Origin: Synechococcales cyanobacterium PMM_0085
GTDB taxonomy: Bacteria > Cyanobacteriota > Cyanobacteriia > Elainellales > Elainellaceae
Direction of reading: 5' to 3'
Assembly: GCA_949127705.1 (NCBI GenBank)
Contig: CASBQJ010000030.1
Location: 1 to 22,088, forward strand
Length of the DNA stretch: 22,088 nucleotides
Shown piece by piece: positions 14,277 to 22,088 of this stretch; positions within the stretch are counted from its first letter, which is position 1, and every line of letters starts with the position of its first letter. The translations under genes and the position numbers were made by a program. The notes beneath the pieces were generated by a model. It was not told the DNA's origin. It did not search any database and was given only the letters and a program-made list of their open reading frames with translations.

Positions 14277-17200
14277 ATGTCACGAGATGCTTTGGTCGTT
14301 GGAATTAATACATATCGATATTTACAGGCGTTGCAAAGCCCAGCCCACGATGCAGAGGCGATCGCCCAGGTGCTCCAAACCTACGGTGAGTTTCGGGTGC
14401 AGCGTCTACCCGAAATTGTGCAAGCTGAGCAGCCTCACATTGGTAAAACTACCCCTGTCACCCTACAGACTTTAGAAACCGCTCTGGTTAACTTGTTTAA
14501 GCCCAAGGGTCGCAATATTCCTCACACGGCGCTGTTCTACTTCTCGGGGCACGGCATTCAAAAAGATGCAGGCATTCAAGAAGGCTATCTGGCTGTGAGT
14601 GATGCCCAGCCCGATGCAGGGTTTTACGGACTCTCCTTGTTTTGGCTGCGACGACTGCTCCAAGAAAGCCCCGTGCGGCAGCGGATCGTGATCTTAGACT
14701 GTTGCCATAGTGGAGAACTATTAAATTTTTTGGAGGCTGATCCGGGAGCCACAGCCGGCACAGATCGACTATTTATCGCAGCTTCACGGGAGTACGAATC
14801 TGCTTACGAGTCATTAGATAGCCCCTACAGCGTCCTGACCAAAGCCGTCCAGGAAGGGCTTGATCCCCGCCATGCTAGCAGCGGCAGAGTCACCAATCAC
14901 TATTTGACAGCCTGGGTCAGCAATTGCCTCAAAGGGGAGATTCAGCAGCCCCTATTTGAAAACTCGGGCAATGAAATCGTTCTGACGCGGTGTTCTGGCC
15001 TAGACTCCCTGCGTCCGGCCACCGATTCTACAGGAGTGGATATCTGCCCCTTTCGGGGATTAGAGTTTTTTGATGAAGCCCATGCAGATTGTTTCTTTGG
15101 TCGTGAACAGCTAACGCAACAGCTGGTCAATGCGGTGGCCACCGATGCGTTTGTGACCGTCATTGGGGCGTCGGGTAGCGGCAAGTCATCGCTGGTGAGA
15201 GCGGGGATGGTACCAGAACTGCGGCGGGGGCAGGCATTGCCGGGTAGCGATCGCTGGCGGATTAAGCTGATTACACCCACCGAGCATCCCCTACGCAGTT
15301 TGGCCAGTGCCTTTGTTGATCCAGACCTGTCAGACTTGGTGCGGGCTGAACAACTGCGTCGCGCCGAAAATTTTTTGCAGGATAAAGAGCAGGGATTGGC
15401 CCAGCTAGTCTGTGCCAGTCTACCGTCCGAAACCAGCATATCCAGTCATGGCAGTCTCACAGGAGGGACAGGGCGAACTGCATCCAACCTAGTCCTAGTG
15501 ATTGATCAATTTGAAGAAATATTTTCGCTGTGCCGAGGGGTGCAGGGAGAACAAGAGCGGCGTCATTTCTTTGATTGTCTTACCCAAGCGCTGCAAACGG
15601 CAAACGATCGCCTCCGAATTGTGGTGGTGTTACGGGCAGATTTCCTAGGGCAATGCTTGCGGTACCCAAACTTAGCTGCCCAAATTAAGCGCCAAATGGT
15701 GCGGGTGATGCCAATGGGATACGAACAGATTAAGACCACTATTGTGCAACCGACCAAAAAAGCAGGTCTGATCTGTGAACCCAATTTGATTTACACCATA
15801 TTGCTAGATGTGATTGGCGCACCGGGCGAATTGCCGCTGTTGCAATATACCTTGATGGAACTGTGGCGGCACCGAGAAATAGACCCTACAGGCGGGCCGT
15901 CGCGGCTGACGCTGAATGCGTATGCTCAGCTAGGTGGCGTGCGCGGCACGCTACAAAAACAGGCCACCGATTTTTTTGATCACCTCACTCCTGACGAGCA
16001 AACTGTGACTCGACGGATTTTTTTAGCCCTAACCCAGCTGGGTGAAGGCACCGAAGACACTCGCCGTCGCATCAATAAAGCGGAGCTTGTCAGCCCTGGG
16101 TTTCCACTAGAACTAGTGGAGCAGACGTTAGAGAAACTGGCGGCGGCTAAGCTGGTTATTACAAGTCGGGGCGGTGATGGGGTTAAGGCAGACGAGTCGA
16201 ATGGGCGATCGCCCCATCAAAATCTAGATGACTTTCGTCTAGATCGCTCACGTCTAGACGGAAGTCATCTAGACATTGCCGCCTCTGACAGTCCAGATGT
16301 GGTGGATGTGGTGCATGAGTCGCTGATTCGCAACTGGCCCCTGCTGCGCAGCTGGCTCGACGACAGTCGCGATATGCTGCGGCGGCAGCGGCGGATTGAG
16401 CAATCTGCACAGGAGTGGAGTGCGATTAGTCAACCGCGAAAGCGACCGAAGGGACGGCTCAAAACCCAAATTAGAACAGCAGATTATTTGCTTAGAGGGG
16501 AGCGGCTATTAGATGCAGAACGCTTTCTGCGGGTCTATCCGCAAGACCTGTCGGCTCAAGGGCGCGCCTTTGTAGCGGCTAGCACAAGGCAACGCCAGCG
16601 CGGGCAGCGCAAGCTGCGTTTGTTGCAGATCACGGTGCCTGCGGCGGTGGCGATCGCCTTGGTTGCCTCGTTCAATCAATATCGGGATGTCATTAAAACC
16701 CAATCAGAAAAAAATTATCAGTCGCAGGTTGCCACGTCACGAGAACGAGCGGCGATCGCCCAGTCAATTTTGCAAGAACCCAGTCACGACTCCATGGCAG
16801 CCCTATTGATTAGCCGTCTGGCGGCAGAGCAAGGGGAGCGCACCTATGAAGCCCAGTCGAGCCTGCGGGCGGCACTGCGCGACTTGCGGTTACAGGTGCA
16901 GCTAGAAGGGCACCGGGCGCGCGTCAACCAAATTGCCTTTAGCCCCGACCAGCAGCTGATGGCAACGGCTAGTGCAGATGGCACAATTCGGCTCTGGACA
17001 GGAGGCAGTCGCGCCATCTATGCCCAGCCGCGTGAGCAATCGCAGCGGCTGCTGTCGTGGAAAGCAGACTCCAATGCGGCGGCAAATCTCTCTGTACCCA
17101 ATGACCCGCAATCAGCGCTTGCCCCATCCCCATCCACCGCCGTCCTTGCCCCAGAATCATCTACGCCTGCGACCCCAAATATCATGGCGATCGTGTTTAG

Positions 17201-19931
17201 CCCCGACGGGAAGCAGATAGCAGCGATCGCCGAACACGCAATGCAGGTAAAAATTTGGTCGGTTGAATCGGGTCAACTGGTGCAGCGGCTGGCGCTACCT
17301 CAGCCGGTCAAACAGATTGCCTTTAGCACCGATGGCCGATGGATTGCCGCTGGAGGCGATCGCACCGTTTCCCTATGGCAGGCCAAAACTGGCAAACTTC
17401 AGGCTCGGCTCACCCAAGACTGGAACATTCATAGCTTTCAATTTAGTCCTAATGGCAAATCCCTGCTTTTAGTGGGGCGCAGTGGCAATTTGCAGCTGTG
17501 GCAATTGACCAAACAATTGGGACAAATCGCACCGTATGGCTCGAAACTGGGCGGAGCTGCGGCCTCAAGCCCTGCAAATATAGCAGCTCCTTCCCCTGCC
17601 ATCCAGCCTCCTGCCCTTGCCCTAGAGCCAAAGCCGATGGAGCAGTCACCGATTAATTTGCGACAAGTCTATGACTTAAAGCAACCCACCCAGATTACCC
17701 AGGCCGTCTTTAGTCCCAGTGGCCGCTGGATTGCCACCGCCAGTCAAGATGGAGTAGCCCATCTGTGGGATGCGACGACTGGGACACTACAGTACAGTTT
17801 TTCTCAATCTGCGGTTCCCAGTGCGGCGGGCGTCACCCCGCCTAGCTCTCCTATTGCACCCCCTGCTGCTACGCTTCCTCCTGCGGCGCTTTCTTCTACG
17901 GCACTTTCTTCTACGGCACTCCCGCCTACGGCACTCCCGCCTACGGCACCATTAGCAACCGCCACCCTGCCTTCAGAGTTGAGTTCGCCAGCCCCGTCTG
18001 GCTCTGCACTCATTACGCATCTCACGTTTAGCCCCGATGAAACAATATTGGCGATTGGGACGCCCACCTACCGAGCACAGCTGTGGAACGTGCAAACTCG
18101 TCAGCGCCAGGCAGAGTTGATCCCAGAGGAGGCGATCGCCCCCAATGCTGAAGTGGAGCCAGGAGCCATTACCTTTAGCCCCAATAGTCGTCAAATTATT
18201 ATTCCAATCGCAGATGCGGTTGAAGTCTGGGACGCCCAGACCGGACGGCGGCTAGCAACGCTTCAGTCGGAAACTCCTGCCATCACCGCCGCCCAGTTCA
18301 GCCCCGATAGCATGTATATTGCCACTGGCAGTGCTAATGGCAATCTGCGGCTATGGGCAGCAGCAGCGGGCGGCGAACTGCCGACGTTAAGTGTGCCCAA
18401 TGTGACGGCTCCCTGGATTTCGTTCTTTAACTCGGCAGCGGCTACCCCAGAGCCACGCCAGAACAGCCCCAACAGCCCCAGAGCCGATGCGACGCTGCCC
18501 TCAGCGGCCTCGGCCCTCCTCTCTATTACTCGCCCAAAATTCTCGACGCCCCCGTTGTCCAAAACTCAACTGGTAGAACACGCTGCTTTAACGACCGATG
18601 GCCTGGTCATGGTTAGCCCCGATGGCACAGTCAAAAATTGGCAGATCTTGGCAGATATGCGATCGCTGCCTGCAATGGCTCCGGCTCAACCCGTTGCCGC
18701 TCAACCCGATTCAGGAAGCCCCAACTCAGTGCGCCCCGACCCAGACGTCACGACAGTTCACCTGAATCGGTTTGACCCTCAGCAAATTTGGCAACGCATC
18801 CAGCAGCTATTTCGCCCGCCTACAGACCATCAAACCGCTGCCCCTGGGGCTGACGAGTCACCCTCTCTGGTGCCTAGCCATCCCGACATGGCTAATCCGG
18901 CTCCAGCGACTGACCTAGCACGCGCACCGGAGGTGACCCCATCCGCCCGCAACCTGTCGAGTAGCTCCCCCCTGCCTGCGAAGATGGCAAAGCTGACCGC
19001 CGACGCCCTACTCACCGGATTTGCGCTCAGCCCCAATGGGCAATTTACGGCAACGGCCAACCGTAAAGGCTGGGTCGAAATCCGCCAAAAACAGGCGGAT
19101 CAAACATCAATTCGGCTACGCCTGTTTCAAAATGGGGCTTTGAACCTGGAGGGCGGCAGCAACGAAGCAGCTCCGGTGCTGCTGCAACAGCTGGCTTTTA
19201 GTCCAGACAATCGCTATCTGCTGGGCGTGGGTGCAGATCTAACGGTGCGGCTGTGGTATGTGCAGTCGGGGCAGTCTGTCGGGACGCTGACCGGACACAA
19301 GGCGGCAATCCAACGCGCTCAGTTTAGCCCCGATGGCCAGCGTGTGATCACTGCAAGTTTGGATGGGACGGCCATGGTATGGGACGTAGCAACGCAGCGC
19401 AAACTGGTCGTTTTACCCCATACCACTGGGGTGACCAGCGCCAGTTTTAGCCCTAGTGGGCAGTGGGTAGTGACGACAACCGAAGATGGTACCGTCAGAA
19501 TTGTGGACGCGGCAACCGGTAATCCGCACTTAGTTTTGGGAGGCCATCGGGGTGCGGTGATGGATGCGCAATTTAGTCCTGATGGGCGATCGCTGGTGAC
19601 GGCTGGCAGCGACGGCTCGGCTCGGCTTTGGGATACCCAAACAGGTACAGAGCAAGCCTTGTTGCGGCCAAATACGCTGGAGCCGATAGCGCTACAGCGC
19701 GTATTTTTCAGCCCCGATGGGCAGTATGTGGCGACTCTGGCGACCGACGGGCAGGTACACCTGTGGGCAGCCACCTGGGAAATGTTGCTGAAGCTAGCGC
19801 GCGATCGCAGTCTCCGCCAGCTAACGCCCGATGAGTGCGGTCGCTATCTGCGGCTGGAACCCTATGCTTGTCCTCGGCTGACCTTGAACGGGCGATCGCA
19901 CCTATCGCAGCAGTTGGCTTCAGGGCTTTAG
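14277..19931 (+). CDS. Giant caspase-like protease / nSTAND1 NTPase / WD40 protein
   Basis: This 1884-residue protein has four parts. Residues 1-240 are a caspase-family (C14, orthocaspase-like) domain with the catalytic dyad intact: H92 in FYFSGHG and C143 in ILDCCHSGE. Residues 256-700 are an nSTAND1 NTPase: CPFRGLEFF entry motif, Walker A GASGSGKSS (297-305, K303), Walker B LVLVIDQFEE (D410), VVLRADFLG, GAPGELPLLQYTLMELW, then a winged-helix part ending in VDVVHESLIRNWPLLRSWL. A hydrophobic segment (VPAAVAIALVASF, about 785-800) follows a basic stretch. Residues 877-1855 hold about 15 WD40 repeats (FSPDG...LW), separated by Pro/Ala-rich linkers; the last few are the most canonical. In such proteins the WD40 part is thought to sense a trigger, the STAND ATPase to oligomerise, and the caspase to cut targets. 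MSRDALVVGIN is the usual family start; its Shine-Dalgarno sequence is weak. No partner gene is adjacent. Confidence 0.95.
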   Translation: MSRDALVVGINTYRYLQALQSPAHDAEAIAQVLQTYGEFRVQRLPEIVQAEQPHIGKTTPVTLQTLETALVNLFKPKGRNIPHTALFYFSGHGIQKDAGIQEGYLAVSDAQPDAGFYGLSLFWLRRLLQESPVRQRIVILDCCHSGELLNFLEADPGATAGTDRLFIAASREYESAYESLDSPYSVLTKAVQEGLDPRHASSGRVTNHYLTAWVSNCLKGEIQQPLFENSGNEIVLTRCSGLDSLRPATDSTGVDICPFRGLEFFDEAHADCFFGREQLTQQLVNAVATDAFVTVIGASGSGKSSLVRAGMVPELRRGQALPGSDRWRIKLITPTEHPLRSLASAFVDPDLSDLVRAEQLRRAENFLQDKEQGLAQLVCASLPSETSISSHGSLTGGTGRTASNLVLVIDQFEEIFSLCRGVQGEQERRHFFDCLTQALQTANDRLRIVVVLRADFLGQCLRYPNLAAQIKRQMVRVMPMGYEQIKTTIVQPTKKAGLICEPNLIYTILLDVIGAPGELPLLQYTLMELWRHREIDPTGGPSRLTLNAYAQLGGVRGTLQKQATDFFDHLTPDEQTVTRRIFLALTQLGEGTEDTRRRINKAELVSPGFPLELVEQTLEKLAAAKLVITSRGGDGVKADESNGRSPHQNLDDFRLDRSRLDGSHLDIAASDSPDVVDVVHESLIRNWPLLRSWLDDSRDMLRRQRRIEQSAQEWSAISQPRKRPKGRLKTQIRTADYLLRGERLLDAERFLRVYPQDLSAQGRAFVAASTRQRQRGQRKLRLLQITVPAAVAIALVASFNQYRDVIKTQSEKNYQSQVATSRERAAIAQSILQEPSHDSMAALLISRLAAEQGERTYEAQSSLRAALRDLRLQVQLEGHRARVNQIAFSPDQQLMATASADGTIRLWTGGSRAIYAQPREQSQRLLSWKADSNAAANLSVPNDPQSALAPSPSTAVLAPESSTPATPNIMAIVFSPDGKQIAAIAEHAMQVKIWSVESGQLVQRLALPQPVKQIAFSTDGRWIAAGGDRTVSLWQAKTGKLQARLTQDWNIHSFQFSPNGKSLLLVGRSGNLQLWQLTKQLGQIAPYGSKLGGAAASSPANIAAPSPAIQPPALALEPKPMEQSPINLRQVYDLKQPTQITQAVFSPSGRWIATASQDGVAHLWDATTGTLQYSFSQSAVPSAAGVTPPSSPIAPPAATLPPAALSSTALSSTALPPTALPPTAPLATATLPSELSSPAPSGSALITHLTFSPDETILAIGTPTYRAQLWNVQTRQRQAELIPEEAIAPNAEVEPGAITFSPNSRQIIIPIADAVEVWDAQTGRRLATLQSETPAITAAQFSPDSMYIATGSANGNLRLWAAAAGGELPTLSVPNVTAPWISFFNSAAATPEPRQNSPNSPRADATLPSAASALLSITRPKFSTPPLSKTQLVEHAALTTDGLVMVSPDGTVKNWQILADMRSLPAMAPAQPVAAQPDSGSPNSVRPDPDVTTVHLNRFDPQQIWQRIQQLFRPPTDHQTAAPGADESPSLVPSHPDMANPAPATDLARAPEVTPSARNLSSSSPLPAKMAKLTADALLTGFALSPNGQFTATANRKGWVEIRQKQADQTSIRLRLFQNGALNLEGGSNEAAPVLLQQLAFSPDNRYLLGVGADLTVRLWYVQSGQSVGTLTGHKAAIQRAQFSPDGQRVITASLDGTAMVWDVATQRKLVVLPHTTGVTSASFSPSGQWVVTTTEDGTVRIVDAATGNPHLVLGGHRGAVMDAQFSPDGRSLVTAGSDGSARLWDTQTGTEQALLRPNTLEPIALQRVFFSPDGQYVATLATDGQVHLWAATWEMLLKLARDRSLRQLTPDECGRYLRLEPYACPRLTLNGRSHLSQQLASGL
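16223..16273. repeat. 21-bp inverted repeat inside the caspase-STAND coding sequence
   Basis: Arms 16223-16243 (starting TCTAGATGACTT) and 16253-16273 (ending AAGTCATCTAGA) are reverse complements with one mismatch (G-T wobble-compatible) around a 9-nt loop. The DNA is in frame and encodes a repetitive loop (residues 649-666, LDD-RLD-RLD-HLD) inserted between the winged-helix part and VDVVHESLIR. Confidence 0.93.
17886..17945. repeat. Four 15-bp tandem repeats in a WD40 linker
   Basis: Units GCGCTTTCTTCTACG, GCACTTTCTTCTACG and GCACTCCCGCCTACG (twice) lie back to back and in frame, encoding ALSST, ALSST, ALPPT, ALPPT in a Pro/Ala/Ser/Thr-rich linker between two WD40 repeats. Confidence 0.92.
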
Positions 19932-19958
19932 GGTTTAAGGCTATAGGGTTTAAGGCTA
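19929..19958. repeat. 15-bp tandem duplication spanning two convergent stop codons
   Basis: TAGGGTTTAAGGCTA occurs twice exactly (19929-19943 and 19944-19958). The first TAG is the stop of the caspase-STAND gene; the last CTA is the stop (TAG on the minus strand) of the photolyase gene. The whole intergenic space between the two genes is made of this duplication. Confidence 0.92.
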
Positions 19959-21626
19959 TAGAAGATCTAACTGCACGCCGTAATCGTTATCTGCGCTGGG
20001 GCGTTTGGAGGTTTTGGGGGTTTTCTGGCCGGCACGGGAGCTGTGGGGTTTGATGTCTACGTGAGCCACAAACCAGGTGCGTAGGGCTTGGGCTTGCTCT
20101 AGATCAAGCGCATCTAGGTCAAGCGGTGGGGGGAAAAGTGTTAGGTGGGGAGATTGTGCCCAGGCGACTTCGCTAGGATGGCGATCGCTGCCAAAGGGCA
20201 AGACTGATGCTGGTAGGCGGGCTAGGTAGGGCAACACATTGTCTTGGTGCAAGAATCGCTGACGCTGCTGTCCGAGCTGTTGGACGCGGCGCGATCGAGC
20301 GGCAGTGTAATCCAAGATGGGCGGTATATAGTCTTTTTGGCGGGGTGGTAAGCCCAGGGCGCTAGCCGGCAAGTGTGCCAGTTCGGGGAGCCACTGTTTA
20401 ATAAATAGCCCGTCGGGATCGCAGCGATCGACCGCCACCTGTTGGGGGTTGTAAATCCGCGTCCAGGTTTTATCGACGCAGTGCGTCACACCTGCCTGCA
20501 TAGCCCATTGGTAATGGTCAATCGGGCAATCACCGTCAATTAGATGCCGCATGAAGTGAAGCGCCCCGTAGCGCCAGTCCATGCCCAAAAGATTGCTGAG
20601 GAAACTGGAGTAGATAGCGCGAACGCGGAAATTGAGCTGCATCCAGCCACCGGTGGCGGCTAAACAGCGCGCGGCTGCATCCACTATCGGGAATCCGGTT
20701 TCGCCCTGCTGCCACGCCTGGTAGAGATCGGCATCAAAATCCCAGCCGTCGTCATCAAACACCGTGTAAAGCGATCGCACTTCCAGTTGGGGCAAGTAGC
20801 GAAACCGCTGGGCAAAGCCGCTGCCCCAGCGCAACCGCGCCACAAACTGCTGCCGACTGAGCTGGGCTTGACGGTCGGCGGTGGGATCAATCTGCCGCTG
20901 GGCGGTTTGCACACACTCGCGGATCGAGATCGCCCCAAACTTAATGTAGGGGCTTAAGCCCGACGTCGCTTCAGCACTGGGGTACGACAATTGCCAGTAG
21001 TAGCGATCGCGTTTCTCGGCTAGAAACGATTGCAGCAGCTGACGGGCAGGTTCGCTGCCACCGGGGGGAATCGGTTTTGCATCGGCGACTAAACCCAAGT
21101 CCTTTAGGCAGGGGAGCGGCTCGCTCCATAGCTCGGGCGGCACCTCAACCCGGCTAGGAACCGGGATCAAATCCTGCTTCATCTGCTCAAACCACAGATT
21201 GCGGTAGTGGGGATAGGGGATTAGGTCAGCCGTGGTGGCGGGCGGCTCAAACCAGCGAATTTTCATCTGCTGCTCTGCCAGCACCCGGTTGAGCCGTGCA
21301 TCTCGCACCCGCCCATAGATCCGCTCAAAGTCAACATAGGCATAAATGCCCTCGGCCTGGGTGTCGCGCACCAGCTGAGGCAAAATCTCCACGGGGTCGC
21401 CGTAGCGGATGATTAATCGTCCACCGCGATCGCGCAAGTTCTGGTCGAGCGCGTGTAAACACTCCAACATAAACGCCACCCGCGCCACGGCGGTCTCAGG
21501 GTGGTGCAGCAGCGCCCGATCCAAGACAAAAACGGGGATCACAGCTCCCCGCAACGCCGCCCGATACAGCGGCGCATGGTCAGCCGTCCGCAGATCTCGC
21601 CGGAACCAAACAATGGTGCGATTCAT
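19956..21626 (-). CDS. Photolyase/cryptochrome family flavoprotein
   Basis: A 556-residue protein with the two photolyase domains. Residues 1-130 are the Rossmann-like antenna domain (VWFRRDLRTADHAPL). From about 205 to 420 comes the FAD-binding helical domain: TSGLSPYIKFGAISIRE (221-237), GETGFPIVDAAARCL (308-322), MDWRYGALHFMRHLIDGD (349-366), RIYNPQQVAVDRCDPDG (390-406). The canonical flavin-side HNR motif is replaced by LNFR (331-334), which I associate with a separate bacterial photolyase-like subgroup, so CPD repair activity cannot be assumed. The C-terminal 130 residues are variable. ATG 21624-21626 overlaps the stop of the truncated hydrolase frame by 4 nt (ATGA), which may supply translational coupling because its own Shine-Dalgarno sequence is poor. 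Likely role: light-driven DNA repair or blue-light sensing. Confidence 0.92.
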   Translation of the reverse strand: MNRTIVWFRRDLRTADHAPLYRAALRGAVIPVFVLDRALLHHPETAVARVAFMLECLHALDQNLRDRGGRLIIRYGDPVEILPQLVRDTQAEGIYAYVDFERIYGRVRDARLNRVLAEQQMKIRWFEPPATTADLIPYPHYRNLWFEQMKQDLIPVPSRVEVPPELWSEPLPCLKDLGLVADAKPIPPGGSEPARQLLQSFLAEKRDRYYWQLSYPSAEATSGLSPYIKFGAISIRECVQTAQRQIDPTADRQAQLSRQQFVARLRWGSGFAQRFRYLPQLEVRSLYTVFDDDGWDFDADLYQAWQQGETGFPIVDAAARCLAATGGWMQLNFRVRAIYSSFLSNLLGMDWRYGALHFMRHLIDGDCPIDHYQWAMQAGVTHCVDKTWTRIYNPQQVAVDRCDPDGLFIKQWLPELAHLPASALGLPPRQKDYIPPILDYTAARSRRVQQLGQQRQRFLHQDNVLPYLARLPASVLPFGSDRHPSEVAWAQSPHLTLFPPPLDLDALDLEQAQALRTWFVAHVDIKPHSSRAGQKTPKTSKRPSADNDYGVQLDLL

Positions 21627-21910
21627 GCCTGTATAAAATTCATGTCTGTGTAAGGCACAAACACTTGCAGAAAATGCCGATATAGCTCTGGCGTGTAGGT
21701 TAAGGGCAGCCGCGACGACTCACTAAGCCCTGGCATGTCAATCGTGGTGACCTGAAACTGGAACGCCGACTGTTCTGCCACACCCGCTATCGCCTCACGG
21801 GATGGGACATTGCTCAACGCTGGCAGCGACAGAACGCGATCGCCGCTGCCGATGGTGTCGTAGGCGATCACGACTGGGTGTTGCTCCCAAGTCCATGAAT
21901 AAGTATGCAT
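21623..21910 (-). pseudogene. Truncated alpha/beta-hydrolase N-terminal fragment
   Basis: From ATG 21908-21910 (MHTYSWTWEQHP) the frame reads like the first 85 or so residues of an alpha/beta hydrolase: WTW...HPVVIAYDTIG, the oxyanion-side strand VLSLPALSNV, and FQVTTIDMPGLSESSRLPL followed by YTPELYRHFLQVFV. It then runs into PYTDMNFIQA and stops, just before the nucleophile-elbow region (GxSxG) that a full enzyme of about 290-300 residues needs; no catalytic residues are present. The stop overlaps the photolyase ATG (ATGA). It is either a gene truncated by deletion or a small frame kept for translational coupling. CAGG lies 6 nt before the ATG. A longer GTG start at 21994 is possible. Confidence 0.55.
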
Positions 21911-22006
21911 AAAAAACCTGGTGCCTCGAACGTCTAGACCTGAAGAATAGTTGAACCTGCTGGATGAAAACTCTGGATTCTTTAAGTTTCTCACACCTAT
22001 TTCAAC

Positions 22007-22072
22007 TGGTTCTGGATTGCTTCTGGATTGCTTCTAGATTGGTTCTGGATTGATCCGGGATTGATCCGGGAT
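22007..22072. repeat. Six 11-bp tandem repeats
   Basis: Six consecutive 11-nt units ending in GGAT, AGAT or GGGAT: TGGTTCTGGAT, TGCTTCTGGAT, TGCTTCTAGAT, TGGTTCTGGAT, then TGATCCGGGAT twice. They lie about 100-160 nt upstream of the truncated hydrolase start. The period is close to one helical turn, so a role as a protein-binding array is possible; simple slippage expansion is the default view. Confidence 0.9.
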
Positions 22073-22088
22073 TGCCTCTTGCCATTAC

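Noticed and set aside
14092..14475. Plus-strand ORF of 127 codons overlapping the caspase-STAND start
   Set aside because: It overlaps about 200 bp of the caspase domain in another frame and has no ribosome binding site or protein-like pattern.
22007..22072. CRISPR array
   Set aside because: The units are 11 bp and directly adjacent, with no spacers.

Overview
This is a stretch of cyanobacterial chromosome. The palindrome GCGATCGC (HIP1, the cyanobacterial signature octamer) occurs more than 20 times in 22 kb, where chance predicts fewer than one. Most of the proteins read as cyanobacterial-type homologues: a long HflX, a CXXC-bearing thioredoxin-TPR protein, TolC with a Pro/Ala-rich N-terminal extension, and a caspase-STAND-WD40 protein. 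The genus cannot be fixed from this window; a moderately GC-rich Leptolyngbya-like organism is only a guess. There are no tRNA or rRNA genes, no CRISPR array, and no intact insertion sequence that I can see.

Layout, left to right. 1-1864: N-terminal two thirds of mutS on the minus strand, running off the left edge. 2105-3841: a response regulator carrying degenerate GGDEF and EAL domains, pointing away from mutS. 3851-5655: a minus-strand pair, a thioredoxin-TPR (CnoX/YbbN-like) gene followed 17 nt later by the urease accessory gene ureD, without other urease genes in view. 5708-6379: a divergent NAD(P)-binding SDR-like protein. 6742-8610: a TolC-family outer-membrane channel. 8635-8985: a small conserved-looking hypothetical protein on the minus strand. 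9130-10161: galE, with a clear bidirectional terminator beyond its stop. 10394-12094: the GTPase hflX, preceded on the same strand by a small TPR gene (12170-12559). 12715-14276: about 1.5 kb that is AT-rich, lacks HIP1 and has no convincing intact gene, but holds a probable gene remnant and small repeats. 14277-19931: a giant 1884-residue caspase-nSTAND1-WD40 protein. 19956-21626: a photolyase/cryptochrome homologue, overlapping by 4 nt (ATGA) a truncated alpha/beta-hydrolase frame (21623-21910). 22007-22072: an 11-bp tandem repeat.

Most genes are housekeeping or signalling genes in one- or two-gene units. The accessory part is 12.6-19.9 kb, dominated by the caspase-STAND-WD40 protein, which has the layout of a signal-sensing, ATP-dependent protease switch of the kind proposed for bacterial cell-death and conflict systems. 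A second theme is short tandem duplication: units of 11-16 bp duplicated two to six times occur in at least eight places and repeatedly touch start or stop codons or protein linkers.
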